Shown: piece after piece, positions 35,010 through 47,100 of the stretch
Layout of the letters: each line of letters opens with the position of its first letter
How positions within the stretch are numbered: the stretch's first letter is position 1
From: Tigriopus japonicus
Taxonomy: Eukaryota > Arthropoda > Copepoda > Harpacticoida > Harpacticidae
Length of the DNA: 64,000 nucleotides
Direction: 5' to 3'
Assembly: GCA_010645155.1 (NCBI GenBank)
Contig: JAAGOF010000204.1
Span: forward strand, 283,096 to 347,095
Notes under the pieces: model-generated
Database searches by the model: none
What the model was told of the DNA's origin: nothing
The model's input: the letters and a program-made list of their open reading frames with translations, nothing else
Position numbers and translations under genes: made by a program

Positions 35010-35530
35010 AATAATTATAATAACTTTGTCACCAAGTATATCAAAATTGAAAATGTTCAGTGTTGAAAGACGAAGAGAGAGATTCATCATGATTTACATG
35101 TACAAAATACTCCATAATCTTGTGCCAAATGTTGGCATCATATTTGCGCAAAATAATCGCACAGGCGTTCGAGCTACGGTACCATATGTACCTAATTCAA
35201 AGAGCAGTATATTCAAGAAAATCAGGTACAACTCATTTGGAGTTATAGGCCCACGTTTGTTCAACATGTTGCCAAAAGATATTAGAGAATTTACCACTAC
35301 ATCTCAAAATGTGGTGCACGCATTTAAAAACGTTCTTGATAAGTACTTGACGACAATCCCTGATCAACCAAGAGTCTACGGCCTCTCACGACAAGCGAAC
35401 ACAAACTCATTGACCGAGCAAATCGCATATGCTGGAAAGACTAGAACATGATATTAACAACAGAGCCATTGTAGTCCACTACAATAGCCAGATGTACGTC
35501 TGAAATAAAACCTGATTTGATTTGATTTGA
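35010..35530 (+). mobile_element. 5'-truncated non-LTR retrotransposon (LINE) 3' end
   Basis: The frame from about 35026 to 35451 encodes the C-terminal tail typical of jockey/I/RTE-like LINE polyproteins. It has a basic stretch ERRRERF followed by IYMYKILHNLVPN, and later a GPRLFNMLP segment, after the reverse transcriptase core. The catalytic core is absent; a stop lies just upstream in frame, so the copy is 5'-truncated and inactive. The element ends in a short 3' UTR with AAATAAAACC and a (TTTGA)n tail, as expected of LINEs that end in simple repeats. I cannot assign the clade firmly. Confidence 0.75.
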
Positions 35531-36840
35531 AGTGTAAATAATCACAATCTATTTATCAAAAATGGAAATTTCAATATGCATTCACATTGCAAGAATTGTA
35601 ATTTTAATTTTTCAATGAATTACATTAACGTTATTGAAAATTGCAATCACTTCCACTTGACCTGGATTTTGGTGTGTGTCTCAACCGTTGCCGCCCATTC
35701 TTGCATTGAAAATTGAGATCAAATGTCAACCTGACCTCTGGAAAGCCTTGCTGCGTTCGTTGTACTCCTGCCTCCCATGGATAATTAGCTGTCTACCGAT
35801 TTTGAAAGTAATGAAGAGAATTGCCCCGTCATGAAAGCTATTATTAACATGATTGTTCTAGAACCTTTGCCAAAGGCATTTATGTACGTTCATTTTGAAA
35901 GCTAGCCTCATTATCAGTCTTCTTACAACATAAACATTAAGTTGCCATCCTTGCTCTTCGTATCGACCCTTTCTTTGAAAAACCTCACATTGTGGACAAA
36001 TCTGTCATTTAATGAGTGACCTTTGTTTGGCCCTCCGGAAGAATGAGAATCAGTTTTTGACACAGAAACTGCAAGTTATCCCTCATGTTTCGACACTTCC
36101 ATCTGACTAAATCGGACTCTTAAACCTAGCACGTACATAATAGGCAGTTTTTCGTCCGAGACTGATGCAATTTACGCAATGTATTTTGCGCTAGGAGAAA
36201 ACAAAACATCCATCTCGATAAATAGAACAAAGCTTCTTCTGTTAGAATGCGTCAATATTTCACACCCCTTAAACACCTTCTACAGTACTTGCTCCTCATT
36301 CAGTGTCTCTAACATGCAAACATGTACTACCAGATAGATAGACAGACGATATTGTGCAGAGGGCTTATGGATGGATGATTTTGAGAATTCTTGTTGCCAG
36401 ATGAATACATTGCATTATCTCGATGGAGATTCCGTAACCAGATGGATCAGAATAGCTATCCTACATACACGTGTCAAGGTAAAGAGAAAATGGCGATGAT
36501 CGACCACATGATCAGAAGTGAGGATATTCAAGTTCGCAAATCGGTCCACAGTAATGCGTATCTGACGTCAGTTCAAGAAAACTTGAGATCCTTAACAGTC
36601 TAGAAGCAGGCTGTCGTTACTTAAATCTCACGTACACCTTCAACTCGGACATTCATATGTACTATAATCAATAAAGGCCCCATTTTTGTCCTCTTGGTTG
36701 CTTACTTACTTAATGTGCACATCAAAGGCACTCATGACCTAATCTTATCTCTTTGTACGGAGGACTAGGAACAAACACAAGTTTCGTCAGATTCTCAAAA
36801 ATTGTCTTGGTGGTCGTTTCATGTCTCGAGGGCTAAAAGT

Positions 36841-38094
36841 ATGAGCTCGCAGGTGATTCAATGCCCGGTTTGTCAAGAAATCAGTGAACAACCCTTTCTC
36901 AGCTATGGTGTGAAGGTTTGTCATAGCTGTCGGGCATTTTTTCGTCGGATCTTTCAAGATCCGTCGACTTCTCAGAAGTTGAAATGCAAAGCCTCCGGAC
37001 AATGTGTGATCTCGGTGAAAACGCGAAGAGTTTGCCAAAGATGTCGCTTGAACAAGTGCCTAGCAGTTGGCATGAATCCAAATTTGGTGATGAATATTGT
37101 AGCCAAGAAAGAACGCTTTCGGAATGCCTTCCAAAACGTGTTCGACTCGAATGGGATCCCACAATTGGTTTGGCGTCCTCGCAGATCACGCGGATCCTCC
37201 ACGGGATCTTCATCTCCATCCTCGACCTCGCCAACTAGATTGCCTTCCCCAGACACAATACCCATGGTCAATATCATCCTGAATGCATGGCCAGACGAGA
37301 ATCCCACAGATGAGAATAACTACGACCAGATTTCCTCCGATTTGTATTCACAATTGGCTGATGTTTTCCAATATTTTCCACACCCTCCTCCATCCTCTTT
37401 GTCTCCTTCTTTCGGTCTTGAAAGTCTGGATCTGGTCAAATTAAGCCAATTTACGGAGGGTTTCCGTGAAATTTCTTTGGGCGAAGAGTACATCAAGGAG
37501 TTTCTCATGTACAGTCTGGACGTTCCTCTCTCTCGCCAGTTTGTGCCACAGACCATGAAAACCTTTGCAGCTAGGTACATCAATGCTTTGCGATCATGGG
37601 ACGAATTCCGAGAGCTAACGGGTCAAGATCAACACGATCTGCTCAAGCGGAACCTTTATAAAGCGGTGGCCTTGAGTGTGGCCAAGGCCTGTCGAATACC
37701 CGATGGGGAAAGTCAACTCATGTTCATCGTGGGTCAGCATGACCAAGCTTTGATTCAAGAACACTACTGGGGTCTCTTTGACGTGCACAAGTTGAAAACT
37801 TTACGCATGGGTGACATCAATCAGAGCACCATGGCTCTTTCCGATGAAATCTTACGCGACTACAACCGATTGGTGGACTCCGTGTCTAATCTAGTGGAGG
37901 ACTTCCAGACATTCCAATTGATCTCGTTAGTGATGCTATTCACGGATTTCCCCCAAGAGGCCTACTATCGAGCCATGCTTGAAACCCATTTAAGAGTTCA
38001 GAATGGGGATTTGATGGTGACTCATGCTTTGAAATGCTCGGGGCGACAACAAATTGAGGCACTCGCACAGATCATTGAAAACATGTGTGCATAA
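36841..38094 (+). CDS. Atypical nuclear receptor transcription factor, intronless
   Basis: About 417 residues, single exon. The DNA-binding domain is about 8-80. Finger one has cysteines 8, 11, 27 and 30, and finger two has cysteines 49, 55, 65 and 68, ending RVCQRCRLNKC. The P-box region reads CHSCRAFFRR instead of the common CEGCKGFF, so its DNA half-site preference may differ. The first finger loop has 15 residues between cysteine pairs rather than the usual 13. A Ser/Pro-rich hinge follows, then a helical ligand-binding-like region from about 195 to the end. The C-terminus (IEALAQIIENMCA) lacks a clear AF-2 activation motif. The start is the ATG at 36841; the frame is open upstream but without an ATG. 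It cannot be placed in a named receptor group from memory. An AATAAA signal begins four bases after the stop. A lack of introns could mean retro-origin or simply intron loss. Confidence 0.88.
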   Translation: MSSQVIQCPVCQEISEQPFLSYGVKVCHSCRAFFRRIFQDPSTSQKLKCKASGQCVISVKTRRVCQRCRLNKCLAVGMNPNLVMNIVAKKERFRNAFQNVFDSNGIPQLVWRPRRSRGSSTGSSSPSSTSPTRLPSPDTIPMVNIILNAWPDENPTDENNYDQISSDLYSQLADVFQYFPHPPPSSLSPSFGLESLDLVKLSQFTEGFREISLGEEYIKEFLMYSLDVPLSRQFVPQTMKTFAARYINALRSWDEFRELTGQDQHDLLKRNLYKAVALSVAKACRIPDGESQLMFIVGQHDQALIQEHYWGLFDVHKLKTLRMGDINQSTMALSDEILRDYNRLVDSVSNLVEDFQTFQLISLVMLFTDFPQEAYYRAMLETHLRVQNGDLMVTHALKCSGRQQIEALAQIIENMCA

Positions 38095-38097
38095 ACA

Positions 38098-38103
38098 AAT
38101 AAA
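38098..38103 (+). promoter_or_regulatory. Poly(A) signal directly after the nuclear receptor stop
   Basis: AATAAA four bases past the stop codon. If used, the 3' UTR would be only about 20-30 bases. Confidence 0.55.
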
Positions 38104-41100
38104 AGCAAAAGTTCGATAGTTCAAAAACAAAAACACTTTCTACCGATAAGCATTTGTCTAAGGGAATGCAGATCGGAAAAAGTGCAAGCTGCAACTGGTG
38201 TGAAGATTAAGATGTATGTAGAACGAAAATATGACGCAATTTGCACAGACAATATGAGAGAACCAGAACTCATTAGAATGGAAACGAGAAACCACAAGTA
38301 CCATACGGACAACTATCTTTCCGAGTTGTGTACCTTGTAGGTGTTATAAATGACGCAAAATGATGCAATGACGCCTCAAAGGAAGGCTCTTTTTTTCTCA
38401 TTGAGGCCGACTTGTTTTGATGGGTTGGCGTAAATACAAACTTCTGTCACGGTAAATGACCGACCTTCCTGTTTGTGAAAAACTATTGCGAGGTTTACCG
38501 CCGTTTCGCCAATTTCGAATTTTCCCCGAGATCGGAATATGCCATTTTTAAACCAACGACACTAAAAGGTGACTTATTTCCTGCCAAGTAATTAGATATT
38601 GTAGTGATTGGGCAGAATGGACTCTCACCCAGATAAGACAAGATAAAAGAGGTTATTCCATGACGACAGCATAATTTGAGTCCTCTTGAAAAGAAAGTTT
38701 TCGGGGGTGGTTTTCAGTGTGGTGTGGAAATTGATGGGTTCGCAGATTTCCAATGGGGCTCCCAAACAATGACCCATTCTTGATCATTATCATTACCGCG
38801 ATCAAGAAAATTGAGCCAGAGCGTGGAAATGCGATCAACAGACCTTTTGATAGGGATTTCAATTGTCGAAAGTGAATTTTCGCGTCGAGAGGATCAATTT
38901 CTTTGAAGGAAAGTATGATGGACTGAGGCGGCTTTGGCGGACGAGAACCTGGCTTGCATTCAAGACCGATTCGAGAACGTTCTCATGCAGTCAAAAAGTT
39001 CAACTTTCCTTCCGGGCTCAAATTATCTACCACAACAAGAAAAACTCATCATTGTCGTTTACCTTTGTCATGAATGAGCTTCATCATTCTAGAAATAGCA
39101 ATCAGCAGACACGATATTTGGTAATCGATGGTGGATCAAGTTAATAAAGTACATCCTGGTTTATTACTTAATCGAATCGAGTGGGTGCACATCTTTGTCA
39201 AGGTTTTTGTGTTCAAGATAGAGATAAGAACCAAAAAGTAGTAGATCAGATCGGATGTTGAAGATGTTAAACCACAAAGTGTGACCGCTGCAAGACGGAG
39301 GTTTCTCATATGTTTTTCTGAGATTTGATGTTGATAGTTTCAATTGAGATCTAAGAACAATGCATCTCAAGGACGTCTTAATTCTTTGAACACCGATATT
39401 TCGGCTTAATATTGGTCAAACCCATTGATTCGATTGACCTTCAACATCTTCGTGTGTGTCCTCAAACAATCAGATTTGGTTCCAATTTCTTAAGGACAAA
39501 AGAAGCATGAAACGCATTGATGGAAACATTTTTTGGGAACCTTTTTAACTATCTGTATCTTGCTTATGGTAAATGAAATATGTGACTTGGCATTGGAGTT
39601 AAAAACGTCTCCAAAGCAAATGAAGTTTCGTCTCTTGATTTGGCCTTGCTATTTTTACGCCAGATGAATATTAGCATATGACACACCCAATGAGTGCTTG
39701 GAGTCATTAGTTTTAATTGACGCAGGACTTGAGCTTTGAGTATAATCAAAGGTATGCTGAAATAAGGGGGACTAATAGTCTAATCGGTCTTTCCAAATCC
39801 GGAACGAGAAAACTCTGAAATCTATTCGTTATAGTTCGTGGAAAAGGTTGGTTGAGAAATAAATATCCCGAAGTAAAACCATGATTGAACGACAAAAGGG
39901 TTGATCTTAGAACGTGATATTCGAAATTTCGCCGAAAGCGGTCGACATAAATTTGAATGCCCGTCGTACGTTTACTCAATATTCAAATCTTAAACCAAAA
40001 GAAGGTCTCGGGGATAATTGGTTAATTTACATTTTTCGCTACGTTATGTAGAAGCGTCTATTGCAATTACCTTTTTTGGCAAAACTGGCTTCATTTTTAA
40101 CCCTTGTGTCGTGTGTTATCATTAGAGACGGGCAAAAAGTGTAAAAAGATTTTTAGTAACACAAGTGCATTTATTTGCCTTTTTGCACTTTTCGCCTTTA
40201 TTTGCACGATTTCTTTACGAATTCGGCCTAAAATGAACAAATAGTTGAGAGTTTGCCATTTCTTCTTTATGAATGTTTACTTTTGGAAGATTTTTTCAAA
40301 ATTTAAAACTAAATGTGATTTTACGGCTCCCAGCGTAGGCTAGCATAGCATTGATTACTACTACTTCAATATCTAAATTTTGCTCTTCAAGATTGAAAAA
40401 AACAAGCGGATGACAAGAAAGTATCTGAAGCTTTTTGTTGCAGAAGTTTCAGTTTTTTGCGATTTTTTTAAATTTTATTTGCGCTTTTTGGTTTTTATTT
40501 GCACTTTTAACTTTTTTCTGCATTATATTTTACGATTTTGGGCTGATTTTTGTGCAACATTTGGTAACCAAAAGCTTCTTTTGATTTGCACTTTTTGCCC
40601 GCTCCGTAGTTATTATATTCGAGACAGACTTGTTATGCACTTCACCACGGAAATCACTTAATGAGGAGGATTACTCGGGAGGAAAGATGTGCCTTTGGCT
40701 ATATTGCCAGTCAGTTAAATTGAAACTTTCATTTTTTCCATGGCAGAAATTCTTGTATTTTCAGAAACTTGACACGCAAACTAAATGGGTTGGGTCAGAA
40801 GATGAAAATTGAAAAAAAATAAGCTAAAGTGAACAAATCCAAATCAGACCAAGATGTGCTATATCTCATATTCATCTAAAATTCAATAGATTCCATTCTT
40901 GTTATGTTCTTTCTTCGCTGATTATTAATATTGGTAAGTTTTTCTCGAATACTTATTCAGTGTTCTCAACAACCAATAAGGAAACACATCTGAACATTTT
41001 GATAATTTGGCATGTTATAACTTTTATATTTGATATAAAAGAACAAGTTGACATTCCCTTGCCAACCAAACTTAAATCACTTCTTAACGAAAATGGAAAA

Positions 41101-41174
41101 ACTAAGGTTTATGTGATCCCATCAAACACATTCCGTTCCACTTCATGGAATTAAGTCAATTTTATATTTACACA
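38104..41174. other. Intergenic region between nuclear receptor and Dpr-like gene
   Basis: No gene that I can support. It contains the MITE-like element at 40126-40606. The two flanking genes are convergent, so this should hold both 3' ends and little promoter sequence. Confidence 0.45.
40126..40606. mobile_element. MITE-like element with terminal inverted repeats
   Basis: Left arm GGGCAAAAAGTG at 40130-40141 and right arm CACTTTTTGCCC at 40589-40600 are perfect inverted repeats. Beyond the core, AAA/TTT after one mismatch also pairs. The interior of about 450 bases is AT-rich, repeats TTTGCAC and GCACTTTT motifs, and has no transposase. This is the shape of a non-autonomous DNA transposon. 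I could not settle the outer ends or a target-site duplication, so the superfamily is open. Confidence 0.6.
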
Positions 41175-44100
41175 CTAAACATTAAACTTAGATCTAACCA
41201 AATAGGGAAAGATATGGATCCAAAAAAATTGACACAACAAGTGAGGAAAAGAGAGTTGACTGGAGGCATTGAAGAAGAAATGGGGACGCGATCCGTTGGT
41301 TTGTAAACCTGCCACTTGATTTCCTGTAACACAAAAAGAGCATATCAAATGTTTTCCAATTTGACCAAATGTTCTCTGAGTAATGTCTACAACATCGAAA
41401 GCTAGAAGGATGTCATGTGCTGAGCTAAATAAGCTTATACCAACAATTACAGTCTCTTCGCATCAATGCGTAAACTAATCTTATTTGGTTCCACGAGGCC
41501 AGCGATGAAATGGCGCTCCCCTCTCGCTTTGGATCTACTGGGTGTTATAAAACAAAGGCTACACTTCAATTGCCTCATCCTCTTTGAATAATACAAAGAT
41601 AACTCAAGCCACAAGTACTTTTGTCCCAATGGAATAATATTTTTGTTGCAAAAGCCTCACATTTTAACACAATTATTAGACCCAAGTTGTTTTTTGAAAT
41701 TCGTCCTGAATGCAATGGCTCATGACTAAAGATAAAAAGATTGGATCAATCAGACATGAAAAGTAAAATATCAAAATATCAGTCAAACCATATTGAAAAG
41801 TCACAAAAAGTATTTCCATGTCCGTTCCTAATTCAGGCACCACGATTTAACTCAATTTTGAAAACGCTTTTACTTTTCCTTTCCAGAATATCCGTCGTAA
41901 TGCATGCCGAAATGTATTAGGCAAAAAAACGTTTTTTAAACCTTCAGTCACTTTTTTAAGTTTAGAAGTGCAGGAGAAAAAATATGCTCGGTTTCATATG
42001 GACCCCCCTGTACTTTCTAACCACTAGGTTCCTCTCTAGAGGAGCAGAGCAAATGGATCACCATGCAAAATAGTAAAAAGGGAATAATTGTCGAAAAGAC
42101 GACTGAGAATATAATCTCATTGTCCTACATTCCCTAGGGAAGACTTTGTTCACTCCAAGCCCATTCCTAGAAAGACCATGATCATTGTTGACTGCTTTGA
42201 ACAGTACATTTAGGACATGAATGGGTCCATCTAGCAAAGCGTTCACCAAAAATAATCGGATTGGTTCGGTGTTCTGGTTGCTCGAATACCTTGAATTAAT
42301 CCGCAGATAAAAGTCGGAGGTAAGGCTCGATTGTAAGAGGGGGACAAAAAATGGATGACAACTGTATTTCGGCCTTTTAATGAGGCTAAGTAAGAAGCTT
42401 GAAAGTTTCCTTAAATTTCAAAGTGAAGTATTTGGACAACTAAAAGGGTACACTTCAAAACGCCTTGCGTTTGCCGAGGCTCCTTAACAAAAAAGTCAAC
42501 GCTAAGTAGAAAAAGGCAAAAAAGACAACAAAAATTGTCCATTGAAACCTAAAATAGACCTGAAAAGAACTTCTAGCCACCATTCAAGGGATTTTCAATA
42601 TGGATGAAAGTGCACAACAACGGAAATATGGAACGTATATCATGTGCATCAAAAGGGTTGACAATGCATTCTCACTATCATCTTTATCTTACCAACCTAC
42701 CGCAGTCGCTCAATATCTACTTTTCTATTGAAAAAGAATTCTTTTTGTGCCTGAGCTCCATTTTGCCTTCAATTATCGTTTTCTTCAGTTACTTTGGAAC
42801 CTTCCTGGGGTCTCAGTTTCTCGGCTTCCATGGGCATTTCTTTGCACCTGAAAGCTGAAAGCTGATGCACCTAACCACCCAAGCTGTCTAATGTAAGGAA
42901 GCTTCTTTATGGGGCCATTTGGTGGAACCAAACTCGTTTCTGGTGTTTCTTTGTTGCACGTGGTCCACTGAGCGAAAGTGGCGTAAAAATTCTGATCATG
43001 AACTCCATACACCCACTGTTCATGGACTATAAGCAGGTGGGAGGAGGATCCTTTTTAAAAACGTAATTGCTCTATTTTGCAGACAACGACGCTAGTCAAA
43101 TTTCATTGGGCAACTAATAGTTATTTGGGCACCAAGTTCATTGAGAGGGGAATTGAAACCATAAATGATTCATCTCTCGGCTCTTCTTGAGAACTGACAA
43201 GCAGCCACTCACATCATCAGTTTTAGATGACGAAGAAGAATGATGGTCCCACTTTTATTCCCTCGAATTGATGAACCATGGCGTGGATCATCCACTCGAT
43301 AAAGAAGTGTGATCCCTTTCATTTTGGCGATCGTCAACCGGTTCTTTTTATCTCCTACTAGAAATCGATCATATTTTTTGCCAAGCACCCACCTCTAAGA
43401 ATATGGACCTTGATTTGGGCTTTGGGGGCGTTGCTTGGAACACACTCGTAGATCCCCGAGTCTCGCCCATTTGCTCCTTGCATGAGCAAATGAATTGTCG
43501 TTTCTTCGGCCTTTTCCGTGATAACCTGCAAATAACGATCGGTGACTTATTTTACAGACAAGGTGAATTTAAAGGGCCTTAAAATACGATGTTTGCCGTC
43601 AAGAGGAAAATCGGGAAGTTTAAACAGAGTATTGTGCTGATAGAACTGAGATAGGGACAAAATTATCATTTGGGTGGAGTAATAAGGAAAACTAGTAAGT
43701 CTGAAAAGAGAGTTGAATAAACTTTTTTGCTCCCTTTTTGAAATTCGTCTGTATTTCTACCAATGCCATTTTAAATGTGAAAGCTTTCAAACATCTGGAA
43801 ATGTTACTCAAAAACAAAACTGAACGCTTTCCCACAACCTTCCAGATCTTGATTACCGCAAAAAACTGCCGAAATGTCATGATCTGAATATACATTCATT
43901 ATGTAAATCCAATTCAAAAAGTATGTACGTTCAGAATTCAGTTAGATTCTGAATGATAATCTACAAAATAATAACATACTGATGGCGGGATTGTAATGAA
44001 ATGAAGCATATCAATGTCGATCATCAGGATCGCAAAAAGCAAGAGTTCTATTGTTTGCAACAGCAATGTGAACGAGTGTGTGCCACACAGCATGCCTAAT

Positions 44101-47100
44101 AACCAGGTCAAGCGGATAACTTCCCTTACCGCTCTTCCTTCTTCTTTGTTACGAGCAAGATAAATGAAGGTAGAGTAGGAGATTAGGCAAAACTAGGCAT
44201 AACCGTCTTCTTAGTTATCTCTCTTTCTTCCATTTTTCCCCTGTCTTCTACTGTTCACTGACTGACTGCCACTCCCACTGGCATCTACCTACCAAACTCT
44301 GTTCTCGAATCTTCGACCCAATAATTTCTTTCCTTTCATATTTTGGCACAAAAGGGGAAGAAAGGCCAAAAGTTGAGAAGAGGTGAAGGAGCTATGCTTA
44401 GAAAAGCTCACCATCTCCATCCAAGCTTGGCCACCAAACAGGAATGAATATCCCATAATTTTTGATGCAATTTGCAATCATCGACAGGGTTCTTGGCTTC
44501 TCACCCCTTGGTTCAAACCGCAAAAGATGGAATGGAAACGACCTGGACACATGAGAAAGAACCTTTTTCTTTAACAAGGAACACTTGGCCAGCCTCCATT
44601 AGGGATGCACAAATCTGCAAGTGATGAAATTGCTTTCCGGCCATTCTCGGCATTCTCCAAGAAACGTAGTCTGGAGAGAGGAAAAAATGGTTGGTGTAGC
44701 ATGTAATGAAATAAAGTTTCTCTGAATATCAAGCAAGCGATTCATCATTTTGGGGTGTTTTTTTTGCAGAGGGGCTACTTTTGCGAATCTGGAATTTGGA
44801 ATGAAGTGAGAGAGTTCTTTCGTTTATGAGTCTTTTAGCCAACGAGTTCTCGTCTCGTCTAGTTACTACTCATTTATCATTTCACATAGATGGTTTGTTG
44901 GATTGTAACGAGATGGACCAAAAGGAAAACATAAATGTAGTTTCAAAACGAGGGCGTCCAGAAAAGTGGGCTATGGATAGAAAAATGGTCTCGTTGTTGC
45001 CTCGAGAGATGACGAGGCCAAGCAAGGGATCGACTAACTAGATAAATGGCCTTCCTGGAGGCCTAACTACTCACCTCGACCTCGGGTTCAAAAGTTCAAA
45101 ACAAACATTAAAAGAGTTTCTCAACCACCAACAACCTCCCGACTTGACCATGTGTTTCAAAACAGCCTTGAAAGCAATCAAAACATGTCCAATATGACAA
45201 TCAGGCCTTACAAAATCTTTGCAATAATTGCTTTGACAACATGTTTATGCCACATTGCATGTGGAGAATATAACACATTTTCTACCTCACGGAATCTCCA
45301 CGTGGAGAACTTGATATTCTACAGCAGTGATCAGGGAACTTTTCAAAGACAGACTGATTTAGTCCTGTGAGCTCAAGAAAAAGATTTTTGACAAACCACA
45401 AGCACTCCCACAATAAACTTGGGATTCCTTCATCCACAAGGAAAGAAAAGTTTGTTCAGGACCACCAAGGAAGGACACAAACGATGTGTGCATATTCCTT
45501 GTTCACAAATGTACCGGGATTCGGACCAAAGCTCACCAAAGCCCGTTGTTCCAACTGAGTGCCCGATCTTCCGTCCGTCGTTCTTATCTGGGCTGGATCA
45601 TGAGTCCATGTTGAAGAAAGAGCACACCACAGACACAAAGAAGAAGAAGAATCCGGGATTTTTGCTCGAACTACTTTACCGATCCCAGTTCCTGTCACTC
45701 AAGATAACCAATGAAAGAGAAAGAGAACCTCCAGAGACCTCCATACTCGACGATCAACGTCAACCCGGAAGGAAACTTTAGCCAAGTAATGCCACTTTTA
45801 GAGGACACCATTTGTTGGATTGGGTGCCACTTGTTTCGTCCCAGTTGAACTTGGATTGACAGTCACTACTTCACTTTGAAAGCTTGGAAGACGAAATTTG
45901 GATAGCTCGATTTGGGTGATATTTGTTTACAAGAGCGTGAACTTCTTATTCATCTCACGTTTGAGATTATTCTCTCCAAATACTTTTGATAGCCATAAAA
46001 TATGCACATACACCGAATTTCCCTCTTGACCAAATATGAATAAATAGTAAAAAGGTCGAGTCTTTGAATATTTTAAGAACCTCTACATTTGATCTGCTCA
46101 AGCGAATGGGCATTTCACGAGGAAAAAAAACGCAATTCTCAAAACCATCCACCATGAACCCATGCCAGGTTTGTTTTTTGTCAAGGAACAAAAACTGATC
46201 CACGGTCAGTTTTGGTCGAGGAATCAATATCTCATTTAGCACTTCATGCATGACAAGGCCAAATTGCCCGAAGGCTACCAATAATCAGTGAGATAACATT
46301 TCCGCCCATTTTCCTTTCTACTAGATATCGATCCATGAGTTAAAGAGAAGAGAAGAGGGAGAAAGTGATTCAGATTGTTCCGCTGAAATATCCCGAACGA
46401 GTCGTCTCCGTCGTCGTCTTACAAGTATGCGGACACCCCATTCCGTGTTCGGTGGGTTTTGTGGGCGAGGCGCCATAACTCACCGAGACTCCATTCCTTG
46501 GTCCTCTAAATGAGATCTCCCGTCCATTGTGCAACCAGGTGACCTTTGATGGGGGTCTTTCGGTGTGGCCCACCACGCAACTCAGGTTCACCATACTCCC
46601 AACGTCCACAAACATATCGGGTCCTCCAATGATTTTGGTGTTTGGTTCTGAAATGGAACATCAATTTTCAGCGAGCTTCAAAATGGATAGAACGCCTAAT
46701 TTTATCCTTGTCGAACGTCCGAGGCCAAGAGTTGTTTTTGTTTTTTCTCCCTAATCTTTGAGTGTGTTTAAGGAGTTTCTCGGGCTTCACCTTGTGCTCT
46801 GGAACTGTCCCAATTCTGAGGGCCTAAGTTTGAACCTCTCACGAAAGCACATAAACACTAGAAAGAGTCCTGAGCTTGAACAGCATTTAAGAACGAGTTG
46901 TCTTTAACGGGGAAAAAATGTTGTCAAAAGATCTCTTTTAGACCGGTCATTAGACCGAGAAGAGATTCTGGCCTTCACCCCTCCATTACCGAAACTCGTG
47001 GAACAATTAATTTTCAACATCATTGAACCGAATGTCTCTTAGTTCTGTTGAAGAAAAGAGAGGATGAGCTACGGCCATATAACGGTCCATTCTAGCTTCC

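Larger units (their letters stand above)
29659..36840. other. Mostly non-coding region with assembly gap and LINE remnant
   Basis: Apart from the N gap and the truncated LINE tail I see no gene here. The part next to 29658 must hold the 5' UTR and promoter of the DPNIPN-repeat gene. The stretch next to 36841 holds the promoter or 5' UTR of the nuclear receptor. Open frames in between are short and without motifs. Confidence 0.45.

Noticed and set aside
36391..36603. 70-codon plus-strand frame upstream of the nuclear receptor, with AATAAA about 60 bases after its stop
   Set aside because: It could be a last exon, since an acceptor-like CTTGTTGCCAG precedes it, but no upstream exon or homology was found and the frame is short.
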